Below are positions 21,649 through 30,501 of a DNA stretch of 64,000 nt, one piece after another. Under the pieces are notes generated by a model. That model did not search any database. It saw nothing but the letters and a program-made list of their open reading frames with translations, and was not told where the DNA came from. Source of the DNA: Simmondsia chinensis (Eukaryota; Streptophyta; Magnoliopsida; Caryophyllales; Simmondsiaceae); assembly GCA_018398585.1 (NCBI GenBank), contig JAGTTD010000008.1, positions 30,247,208 to 30,311,207 of the forward strand. Reading direction: 5' to 3'. Numbering within the stretch: position 1 is the first letter of the stretch; the number at the start of each line of letters is the position of its first letter. Made by a program: the position numbers and the translations under genes.

Positions 21649-22124
21649 AGTAAAACTATCTTGAAAAGTTTGTATTTGACAATACAACATCTTGATCTAT
21701 ACTAGCAGAGATAATGGACTTATTATATCTGATAGTATATCTAATTTTATTGGCAGTTCTGCTAGCGGACGGCAACTGGCAAAAAATACCCAGGTTTCAG
21801 TCTTAGAAGCTTTTGTGAAGAAAGAGTGTGTAATTCGTAGCTTAGGTTTGATCTGGCCTGTAATTTCAATTAATGTCATTTGTAATAGAAGTAGACCTCT
21901 CTAGTGGTAGGGAGATCATGGATGTAGGCCATTTAGAGTTGACCCATGTACATCTGGTGTTTTTTATTGTTTTCGTTTGTAATTCTTCCATCATTGTTTG
22001 TATCTCTGATCAAATCTTGGCATAAAGTCATTATCAAGAACTGATTTAAAATTTAACAATATCCAAAACTGTCATTTTCATCTCATAACACTTTTAATGA
22101 CAACTCCAGAAAATGACAACTCTA
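21649..22124. other. Gap with no recognised feature
   Basis: A 70-codon open frame (21692-21904) has no recognisable domain. Nothing else seen. Confidence 0.4.
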
Positions 22125-22334
22125 GAAAAGTTATCGGAAACCTTAATTGTTGGGTGATTTTCAAAATATGTTGGGTGATTTTTATTTTCCAAACAGAACG
22201 CAAAAATTCAAAATTACCCAAATAACATGCAGAAATTTAAAATTACCAAAACAACACGCCCAATTCGCAGCAAAAAAGGCTCCACCATGACACATAGAAA
22301 GGGGTAAAATGGTAAATTGCATATATATATATAA
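22125..22334. repeat. Left arm of a large inverted repeat around the RTE/SINE nest
   Basis: AATTGTTGGGTGATTTTC, AAATTTAAAATTACC, CATGACACATAGAAAGGGGTAAA are found inverted at 25267-25465 (TTTACCCCTTTACATGTGTCAT, GGTAATTTTAAATTTT, GAAAATCACCATTAATT). The innermost part also appears inverted at 24066-24097. The nest of two LINE fragments and a SINE therefore seems to lie inside an older long-TIR element. Confidence 0.6.
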
Positions 22335-22351
22335 GTAATTCAATGATGTGA

Positions 22352-23428
22352 GAGAGAGAAGTGACCGGAAACCAGTTCGGGTTCATACCTGGGAGATCAA
22401 CAATAGAAACCATCCACCTGTTAAGGCGAACAATAGAACAGTATAGGGAGAGACAAAGGATCTCCACATGGTCTTCATTGATTTGGAGAAGGCATATGAT
22501 AGAGTGCCAAGAGAGGTACTGTGGAGGGTGTTGGGTAGGAGAGGCATCCCAATGCCTTATATTCGGGCCATTAAGGACATGTATGATGAGGCACATACTA
22601 CTGTGCGCACAGGGGAAGGGGAGATAGACACTTTTCCTATTACAGTTGGAGTGCACCAGGGTTTTGCCTTGAGTCCCTTTCTGTTCATTCTAGTGATGGA
22701 TGAGCTCACTAGACACATCCAAGGAGAGGTACCTTGGTGTATGCTTTTTGCAGATGACATAGTTTTGGTAGGGGATTCCCGAGCGGACATAAACGACAAG
22801 TTGGAATTTGGAGAGGTGCTTTAGAATCGAAGGGTTTAAGGATTAGCAGATCTAAGACTGAGTACTTTGAATTCAAATTCGATCATTCCACCACGATTAG
22901 CACAGAGGAGGTCAAGATCGAATCGGAGACCTTACCGAGTCAGGAAAGTTTCAAATACCTGGGATCCATGATACACCAGAATGGCGAGGTGGATGAGGAT
23001 GTCAATAACAGGATTAAAGTAGGCTGGCAGAAGTGGAGGATGGCATCCGGGATGCTGTGTGATAGAAAGTTCCCGTTAAAGCTACGGGAAAAATACTATA
23101 GAACGGTAATAAGACCGGCTATGTTATATGGGGCAGAGTATCGACCAATGAAACAGAATCAGACACAGAGGATGAAGGTAGTAGAGATGAGGATGCTGCG
23201 CTGGATGTGTGGCCACACAAGGAAGGATAGGATTAGGAACGATGTAATAAGAGGTAAACTGGGTGTAGCCTCAATCGAGGATAAATTGCGGGAGCACCGC
23301 CTAAGATGGTTTGGACATGTTAGCAGGAGACCGACTACAACCCCAGTCAGGAGGTTTGAACAGCTTCAGATGATGCTAGGTAGAAGAGGGAGGGGAAGGC
23401 CAAAGAGGAGTTGGCTGGAGACCTCCTG
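22352..23428 (+). pseudogene. RTE-type LINE reverse transcriptase fragment, copy A
   Basis: The plus strand encodes [47 protein letters not shown] and LFADDIVLV, the RT core blocks. The C-terminal region typical of plant RTE LINEs follows (HTRKDRIRNDVIRGKLGVA, LREHRLRWFGHV, GRGRPKRSW). The endonuclease and early RT are missing, so it is 5'-truncated. A frameshift separates GFIPGRST from FIDLEKAYD near 22460. The frame changes again after 22824. The copy stops abruptly at about 23428 within the GRPKRSW block, where a different repeat begins. It is not functional. Confidence 0.85.
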
Positions 23429-23600
23429 AACTTTGTCATTAATCACAACATACCTCTGCACTTTCAATTTTGAAAGATAGCCCTCTGAACTTTGCAAATT
23501 AACACAACACACCCCCTGCATTTTCAATTTCATAAAATAGCCTCCTAAACTTTTTTATTCTACATAATTCATCCCTCAAAATTTGTTACCAAATATAGCA
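23424..23600 (+). repeat. Tandem repeat of about 59 bp
   Basis: Three successive, decaying copies of CTCTGAACTTTG, ACACAAC, CCCCTGCAYTTTCAATTT, AAATAG begin at about 23424, 23483 and 23542. The wording resembles the long terminal repeats of MULE-type MITEs elsewhere in the window (for example 45102). A strongly AT-rich stretch follows to 23818. Confidence 0.5.
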
Positions 23601-23818
23601 TAATTCATAAATTTTAAAATTAAAAAGTATGAAATTAAAATATTTGAATAAATTATGAAAGATATTTTTTTTGGACAAAGTATAAAAAAATATAATAACA
23701 ATTTAAAATTTATTTTTCAATATTTTTTTTCAAACTTTTTTAATTTCATATATTTTTTTAGTTTTAAATTTTTAATCTAATTTTAAAATTTATTTTATAA
23801 AAAATTTATTTTTTTTTT

Positions 23819-24028
23819 AACATACCCAGTGCCTTAAGGGCTCCCGCTTACGCAGGGTCTAAGGGGGGTGATGTACGCAGCCTTCCCCCTTCAGGGTGTT
23901 AACTTGAAGAGAGGCTGTTTCCTAGTACCCCCAACCTGAGGGTGAGGACTTCCCAGGAGGTCACCCATCCTAGTATTACTCTCGCCCAAGCACGCTTAAC
24001 TTCGAAGTTCTAATGGGATCCGGTTGCG
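23819..24028 (-). mobile_element. SINE with 5S rRNA-derived head and RTE/Au-type tail (copy 2)
   Basis: On the minus strand: CCGGATCCCATTAGAACTTCG, AAGTTAAGCGTGCTTGGGCG, GAGAGTAATACTAGG, ATGGGTGACCTCCTGGG, AAGTCCTCACCC. This is closer to genuine 5S rRNA than copy 1, with A box, intermediate element and C box visible. The tail follows: CAGGTTGGGGGTAC, GGAAACAGCCTCTC, GGAAGGCTGCGTACATC, GCGGGAGCCC, GGCACTGGGTATG. The first about 30 nt of 5S are missing; instead the 5' end abuts a run of 25 C (24029-24053). A clear target duplication was not found. Confidence 0.85.
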
Positions 24029-24053
24029 CCCCCCCCCCCCCCCCCCCCCCCCC
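24029..24053 (+). repeat. Homopolymer of 25 C at the SINE 5' end
   Basis: An uninterrupted run of C directly at the 5' end of SINE copy 2. It may be real or a sequencing/assembly feature. Confidence 0.8.
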
Positions 24054-24095
24054 AGCAATTTTTTTATATATGTAATTTATCATTTTACCCCTTTC

Positions 24096-24880
24096 CTTGC
24101 AGATGACATAATGCTGGTGCGGGAGTCGCAGGAAGAGGTAAATGTGAAGCTGGAACGGTGGAGAGGGGCACAAGAGTCGAAGGGTTTACGACTAAGCAGA
24201 GCCAAGACCGAGTACATAGAACTCAAGTTCGATCCCTTCACCACGCCCAGCCGGGAAGACGTTAAGATTGGATCTGAGGCCATAGCGAAGAAGGAGAGCT
24301 TCAGGCACTTGGGGTCCATGATACAGTACAACGACGAAGTTGACGAGGATGTCAACAATTGAATTAAAGCGTGATGGCACAAGTAGAAGATGGCCTCCGC
24401 GGTACTTTGTGATAGAAAGTTTCCCTTGAAGCTAAATGGTAGATAATATAAGACGGTTGTGAGGCCAGCCATGACGTATGGGGCGGAGTGAAGGGCGATG
24501 AAACAACAGCACACACAGAAGATGATGGTGGGGGAGATGCCTATGCGGAGGTGGATGTGCGGACACACAAGGAAGGATAGGATCAGGAATAACGTCATAA
24601 GAGGCAAATTGCGCGTAGCCTCCATTGAAAATAAATTAAGAGAGCAACGCTTGAGGTTGTTCGGACATGTTAGAAGGAGTTCGGAGAACGTTCCAGTAAG
24701 AAGGTGCAACAGCACCTTACTACACTAGGCAGGAGAGGAAGAGGCAGGCCAAAGAAGAGATAGATGGAGACGATCCGACAAGACCTCACCCACCTAAACC
24801 TACGGGAGGACATGGCCTTAGATAGGGCCCAATGGAGGGCTAGTATAGGGGGTATAGATGATCCAGTTGGAGTAGGGTAG
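24096..24880 (+). pseudogene. RTE-type LINE fragment, copy B (RT end to ORF2 stop)
   Basis: Begins at the RT catalytic block LADDIMLV. It continues through LRLSRAKTEYIE, KKESFRHLGSMIQYNDEVDEDV, CDRKFPLKL, RWMCGHTRKDRIRNNVIRG and LREQRLRLFGHV to a C-terminal DLTHLNLREDMALDRAQW block ending near DDPVGVG at 24880. Several in-frame stops (about 24361, 24375, 24490) and a frameshift near 24730 disable it. It overlaps copy A in content, so the two are separate insertions of the same LINE type. Confidence 0.85.
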
Positions 24881-25290
24881 TCTAGCTCACTAGTGCTAGG
24901 CCGTGTTATCCTTCTAGCTCACTTAGGTTATGTACTTGCTCTCACAAACTACTACTTGCTTGCCTACTTGCCTACCTATCATTTGATTTCTACCTATCCT
25001 CTGATTTCTACTTGATATGGCCTGCTTTGTGTTTGTTGTTGTTGTTTGTGGTAGTTTATTGTTTTGGTCGCCGTGTGTTTTGAACTACTCATGATGTGAT
25101 GCTCTTCTACTGGCAGGTCACATGCCATTTGCTGCGGACCAATTTCTCAGGTTGGGGGTCCTCGGAAACAGTTTCTCTTCAGGGTAGCCCCCTGAAGGGG
25201 GAAGGCTGCGTACATATACCCCCCCAGACCCTGCTTATGTGGGAGCCCTTGGAGGCACTGGGTTTGTTACTGTTGTTGTTGTTGTTGTAT
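24881..25290 (+). other. RTE LINE copy B 3' region, ending in the shared SINE tail and (TTG)n
   Basis: After the ORF2 stop comes a 3' UTR-like stretch. From about 25150 it reads CAGGTTGGGGGTCC, GGAAACAGTTTCTC, CCCCTGAAGGGGGAAGGCTG, CGTACAT, CAGACCC, GTGGGAGCCC, GGCACTGGG and then TTG repeats. This is the same order of blocks as the tails of the two 5S-derived SINEs. A simple reading is that the SINE tail was taken from an RTE LINE 3' end, so that the LINE machinery would recognise it. A separate SINE inserted at this point cannot be excluded. Confidence 0.6.
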
Positions 25291-25465
25291 CAGTTTACCC
25301 CTTTACATGTGTCATAGCGGGGCCCTTTTACTGCTGACTGGACGTGTTATTTTGGTAATTTTAAATTTTCGGGTGTCATTTTGATAATTTTAAATTTTTG
25401 CATACTATTTTAAAAATAAAAATTACCAAACATATTATTTTAGAAAATCACCATTAATTGTTCCC
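25267..25465. repeat. Right arm of the large inverted repeat
   Basis: Inverse of 22125-22334: TTTACCCCTTTACATGTGTCAT, GGTAATTTTAAATTTT (twice), and GAAAATCACCATTAATTGTT. Confidence 0.6.
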
Positions 25466-28000
25466 TCAATGTTCAACACTTTCACAACATAACTATGGTA
25501 CAACTACGGCTACAACTATAACACTTAAAAGTGGGGTCAAATAGAGCTTAAGTCCTACAACTCTTGGTGGCTTTGTAGAGATGTGGCCACGTTTCTAAGT
25601 AGTGTTGAATTCAGGGAGTCTGCTGCCTTAGATTACATATAGTTGATATGCTCACGTTCCGTTGATACAAAGCATCGATTTTAATTATTGAAAAGCACTT
25701 GTTCAAGTCCACATGTGACTCAACCTGTTCGACCCGTTAGACAACTTTGCTTTTTAAATGAAACCCAATTTGACCTGTTGTACAGATAACTCAAACTGGC
25801 CTGATTCATCTCTACACATGTAACTCAAAAATCTTATCATGGGTCGATCCATTTGCTACCTCTATTTTGGTTTATTTTGTTGGGAAGGGAAGTTGGTTTT
25901 GCTACATGGGTACAAGCTTAAATTTTAAGCCCAATAGACCAAGTTTGGGTAAGGTATGGGCCACGTTCTAGCCCATGTGGTTTATTTGTTTTTCTTTTAT
26001 CATTTAATGTATTAAGGTCTAAGCTTTAAAAAGATGCTAATTTTTTCTCGACAGATTAAAAATAACAAAAGATACTCAAATCCTGAAAAGAAAAAAAATT
26101 TCATTTTCCACTTTCAAGTTTTTTTATTTTCAATTTTTCTTTTGTATTTTCCATTTAAAAATACTTTTAAAAATAGAAAATCAATAGCCATTTTCAAACT
26201 ATTTCTAATTCATTTTTTTTCTCATTTTTTGATAAGAAATTTTAGACACACGTTGCACCTATAAGTTCAAAACCTGATGATCTTATTTGTACCTAATTTA
26301 GAAATTAAGATATGAAAATGACCAGTTAGAGTGCACAAGAACCATAAAATTTCAAGTATCGGTATGGATGCAAATACTACTTTGACATTTTTATTGATTA
26401 CAATTCGGATACCCAATACCGTCTAATTTATGTACAAGTTATAGTAGATATTGATTTAAACATCAAATAAATATAAGTGTTGTGCAACTTTGAAGAACAA
26501 AATTACTTATTCATAATGCGTACAAGAAACATAAAGAAAAAGAAGTAATTCATTGTTTAAATTGAATGTAAAACAGGTAGGAAAAGTTGAAAAAAGGTGC
26601 TAAGAGTGTACAATCCGTAACCATAATGTTTACTTTGTTTTGGGTTTCAATATTTATTGGTTGGTCTCTAGTCGAAAGTGAAATGTTTTGTCCTGGGTTA
26701 AGGTGGATAGTGCTGGACTCCCTGGTATACCTAGTGAAATCTGACACAATACAATAATAAGATACAAAAATAGAGGATGTGGTCGGGGTTTTTAAGTTGG
26801 GTTGAATTTAGGTTGACCCGTCCAAATCGTTTTGGTAATTGAATTAAATTTTGGGTTTGACCTATTTAACTTGCTTTTGACACATGAGCCCGTTTACGTA
26901 GTTATGTTAGGTATTTGTGTGATATGTTACTGTTAATATATACAGATTTTTGGTAGTCTATCCTATATAAGATAATTTACACTATGCCTAGTAATGCTAA
27001 TTTGGTAGTTTATTTTAACATACGTATGTTATGTATTTATTACTAAGGTGTTTTGTTGACTCGTTTGTAAGTTAACAAACTAATATTTAGTTACAAAACA
27101 CCAATATAACTAAATGAATAACCCGCGGGTTACCCGTTTAGCAATTAGATTTGGTAAAGATTGGGAGTTTCTAACCCGTTTAATAACAGGTTAGGTTAAA
27201 GTTGATTTTATTTCTAAGACCCCTTACATAATACAATCACGAACACGATACAACACGATACATTTGCCAACCCTACTTCGTATAGGAAGGTTATCGTAAA
27301 GGATAAACATCAAGTACCGGATTCTTCCCTCAACCACATTTCCCATTATTTCAAACTACAAGTCATAATAAATTGAATGATCTTCAGCTATCTCAACACT
27401 ATCAAAGTTTAACTTTAGATGATGACACCGTAAATTCTTGCAACATTTTCTTGAAAAGATATTCTATTACAATGAGACACTTTCAAATGAGTAACTTTAC
27501 TAATTCTATTACTCGCATAAACTCTTTAACAACTTATTATCTCTTATGATCACAGTATTCTTAAGGAGCTATGCCAGTTAAGTTTAGAAATGGTACTTCA
27601 CTCCCTACCCTATAGAATTCATTTTAATCCTTTATAAACCCACGGACACTAAAACCATCAAAAATCATATAAAAGGAACCCCTAGGTTTCTAGGGCACTG
27701 GATTCTCCCCAATGTTTGCAAACGAGTTTCTCAACCCAATACCCAATTTCTGGATTTGAACTGTTTTAAGCTAAATTATGCTTCCTTTTTCGTGCCAGAG
27801 CTATTTAGGTCAATGGCATAGACCCGAGACACAACTTACTGCAAACTGCCACTTACTAAAACTAGTGTAGGCCTACCAAGCTATCTGATAAACAATGTGC
27901 ATTGAAAATTACAATTGAAGCAGACACTATTCATCTCTCCTTGCACTCTTATACATTTGTTAGAGATTTTACCCAAAAAAAAGAAAAAAAAAAAAGCAAA
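25466..28000. other. Gap: AT-rich intergenic DNA, no gene
   Basis: Open frames are short and featureless. No terminal repeats or RNA genes recognised. The right end would be the intergenic space beyond the DREB2 3' UTR. Confidence 0.45.
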
Positions 28001-28108
28001 TACCATCCTCTTCAACACTGAAGAAATGAAAAGAAAAGAAAATTGTATTGCATTCAAAATGCATCTCTAAATTTTAACTTGCCTTGTACAAAAAGAACTT
28101 GTTTTGCC

Positions 28109-28114
28109 TTTATT
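28109..28114 (-). terminator. Candidate polyadenylation signal of DREB2
   Basis: AATAAA on the minus strand, about 390 bp downstream of the DREB2 stop codon, within an AT-rich region. Plausible but one of several AT-rich options. Confidence 0.35.
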
Positions 28115-28503
28115 TTCAGTACAAAGTATCAATAAAACGATTATTGTATCTTTACCTACCTTAAAAAGGAAAAACTTGAGCGAAGTGTCACCTATGACTA
28201 CACTTTCTTGGTTAATGAAACAACAAACTCAAAGCTTAATTCTCTTCTCTTAAAAAACTTCAAGAGAATAAGCTTCTGCTGGTAACCAAAAGAAACAAAA
28301 GGGAAAAAAAAAACTGATTTTTCACAAGATCAAACTCTGTAGTTGTCGCGAACGAAGTTGTTCTTTACACTCCCTGCCAACGTTATCGAAGCCCCGAGAC
28401 CTCCCAGACGCTGTCTTACCATCTTCTCGGAGGCGACGAATGAGATACCGATTTTTATTGCATTAGTGATATCGAAGTTCCATGCTTTCCATATTCACAA
28501 CAC

Positions 28504-29559
28504 TCACATCCCCATCCCACTTAGATCTAGATAGCCTTGATCATCCAGTGCGAAATTGTTATCTTCTTGCCGATCAGGTCTCAAGAAATCCAAACTGTAA
28601 TCGAACCCAGATGGAACATCCCCTGTATGATACAAATTTCCAATGATTCCCGTTTTTGGAGTCTCGAATTTGTAAGACAAGTCACTTGGCATCGCCACTT
28701 GAATCATCTGGTTGTTATCAAGTTGATCCCGTGCAGTATCATAGCCCTGGCTCGACTGGGGAATGAAAACAGGTTCAGAATGTAGAGCCCCAAGAAGCTC
28801 GTCCACATCAAACATCTCATCTAATGTCAAATTCTGCAAGTAGTCATTAATCTCAATGCCATTGTCCTCCATAGGCTGCATAAACTCGAAATGTTCCTCT
28901 TTCGGTTCTTTCTTTACAACACTAACTGGCATCTGAGCCTCGAACACAAAGGAAGCCCGGTCGTTACCTACACCTGATTCTCCCTCCTGCTTAACTAGTG
29001 AACCCCCGAACCTCATCTCTGGATCCTCAGCACCACATACCTCAGAATGCGTGGACGAAGTGGTGGAATCTGTACATGATGTTGCAGTTGTTGCGAAAGA
29101 AGAACTATCCTTAGATGAATCCTTCCCTGAAGTGTAATTTGGAAGGTTGAGACGAGCACAAGGACCATACATAGCCCTTGCAGCCTCATCATAAGCCATA
29201 GCAGCTTCAATGGCAGTAGGAAAGGTACCGAGCCATAGCCTACTCCCTCGGTTTGGCTCTCGGATTTCAGCAACCCATTTACCCCATGTCCTTTGCCTGA
29301 CCCCTCGGTACTTGCAGTCCGCGTTCTCAGGCCCGCCTTTACCTTTCATACACCCTTTCTTTGACCCCTTTGCAGGTGCTTTGCAATTTGGTTTCCCTTC
29401 TTCAGTGATGTTGGAATCCAATTTGCTATTGTATTCTTTCCACTTTGCGAGCGTTTCAGCCACGGATTTACCATCACGCCTACTCCGAGACTTCCTCTTT
29501 CTGGTGTTATCAGAGGGTAGAGAAGCTGGGTTAGAAGAAGTATTGTCCATGGTGCCCAT
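28504..29559 (-). CDS. DREB2-type AP2/ERF transcription factor
   Basis: A 351-residue protein. Residues 20-42 hold [11 protein letters not shown] and [11 protein letters not shown], the nuclear-localisation and N-terminal motifs of DREB2 (subgroup A-2). The [11 protein letters not shown] motif at 69-79 is diagnostic of that group. The AP2 domain spans about 83-140 ([35 protein letters not shown]), with the Val and Glu used by DREBs to read the DRE/CRT core (A/GCCGAC). After it, [12 protein letters not shown] resembles the negative regulatory (degron) region of Arabidopsis DREB2A. Acidic [11 protein letters not shown] near residue 260 fits an activation segment. Known role: nuclear activator of drought- and heat-response genes. 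The open frame extends 17 codons further upstream, but that part reads as intron ending TTTTGCTAG at 29561, so I start at MGTMDN. A second ATG in good context lies three codons later. The reading frame is intact, making this the only clear host gene in the window. Confidence 0.93.
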   Translation of the reverse strand: MGTMDNTSSNPASLPSDNTRKRKSRSRRDGKSVAETLAKWKEYNSKLDSNITEEGKPNCKAPAKGSKKGCMKGKGGPENADCKYRGVRQRTWGKWVAEIREPNRGSRLWLGTFPTAIEAAMAYDEAARAMYGPCARLNLPNYTSGKDSSKDSSSFATTATSCTDSTTSSTHSEVCGAEDPEMRFGGSLVKQEGESGVGNDRASFVFEAQMPVSVVKKEPKEEHFEFMQPMEDNGIEINDYLQNLTLDEMFDVDELLGALHSEPVFIPQSSQGYDTARDQLDNNQMIQVAMPSDLSYKFETPKTGIIGNLYHTGDVPSGFDYSLDFLRPDRQEDNNFALDDQGYLDLSGMGM

Positions 29560-29730
29560 CCTAGCAAAATCAAAAACCAAGTCATGAAAAACTTTTTCAA
29601 TGTTAAACAAGAAGAGAAGAATCTAAAACAGAATCAATTGATTCTCCCAACCCCTAGCACGGAAACAGGAATCCCAAGAAATAGGAAAGGGTCGAGGTTC
29701 AATTCAATCAGTCTCCATTTGAGTTGAGTT

Positions 29731-29950
29731 GAGTGGTGTACAGTATAGCACCGCTTTGTTCAAGCTTTTATCGAGCTTCTGGAACAAATATTATTGTGTG
29801 CATGACTTGACTTGACTCGACTTCTTAACCTAGTCGAGCTTTCGTCAGGCCAAGCTATGCCATCAAATCAATTTTGAGCAAATGCTAAGTTTAACAAGTG
29901 AAACATCCCCATTCCAAACTCCGCTCAATAAGCTATTGAGTCTCCAAAAC
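29731..29950. repeat. Fragment of a GAGCTCG-type dispersed repeat
   Basis: GTGGTGTACAGTATAGCACC, TTTTATCGAGCTTCTGGA and similar words match the repeat split by the CACTA element at 5590-5891. It lies inside the inferred DREB2 leader intron. Confidence 0.4.
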
Positions 29951-30160
29951 CAACACGGACAAACCCTAATCGATTCCAAAAACGAGGAGTTCATCGAACG
30001 TTTGGTTTGTCCAGACAGCCAAATATAACTACTGTTGCACGCCACAAAACCAGCAGATTCAACCCAGATACTAATCCTGACACTACTGACGTGCAAAAAA
30101 CTACAACAATTGTCATCATACTTAACTACACATCAATGGAACAAGATGACACTCAAAAGT

Positions 30161-30292
30161 TATTAGGATAATAGAGTTGTTTATATTATTATTAGCCCAA
30201 GGGCTTTCTTGTAATTGTACTTTCTTTGGTTTCTCTATATATATGATAACTAAGCACCCTGTTGGATATATTACCATAACTTAACTCTCACA
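30161..30292 (+). repeat. Copia-2 5' LTR (132 bp)
   Basis: Begins TATTAGGATAATAGAG and ends ACTCTCACA, directly before the primer site. TATATATATGATA near 30237 may be its TATA region. Confidence 0.92.
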
Positions 30293-30305
30293 TGGTATCA
30301 GAACC
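30293..30305 (+). other. Copia-2 primer-binding site
   Basis: TGGTATCAGAACC, complementary to the 3' end of initiator methionine tRNA with small changes, directly after the LTR. Confidence 0.88.
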
Positions 30306-30501
30306 TTACCCTTGGTATCTTCTTCTCTCAAAAAATTAAAAAATAAAAAAAAATAAAAGAAAAGAAAAAGGGGGGCCGACCCCATGCCCCAACACCAGCG
30401 TCGCCGCCGCCCTCCCCCACGCCCGGCGCTACTGTTGCTCCTCCTCCCCACGTCCGGCCGCCGCTCTTCTCTCTCCTGTACCATCTCAGGAGGCATAGTC
30501 C

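Noticed and set aside
29560..29610. Upstream in-frame start ([12 protein letters not shown]) for DREB2
   Set aside because: The extra 17 codons read as the end of an intron (TTTTTGATTTTGCTAG) and match nothing at the DREB2 N-terminus.
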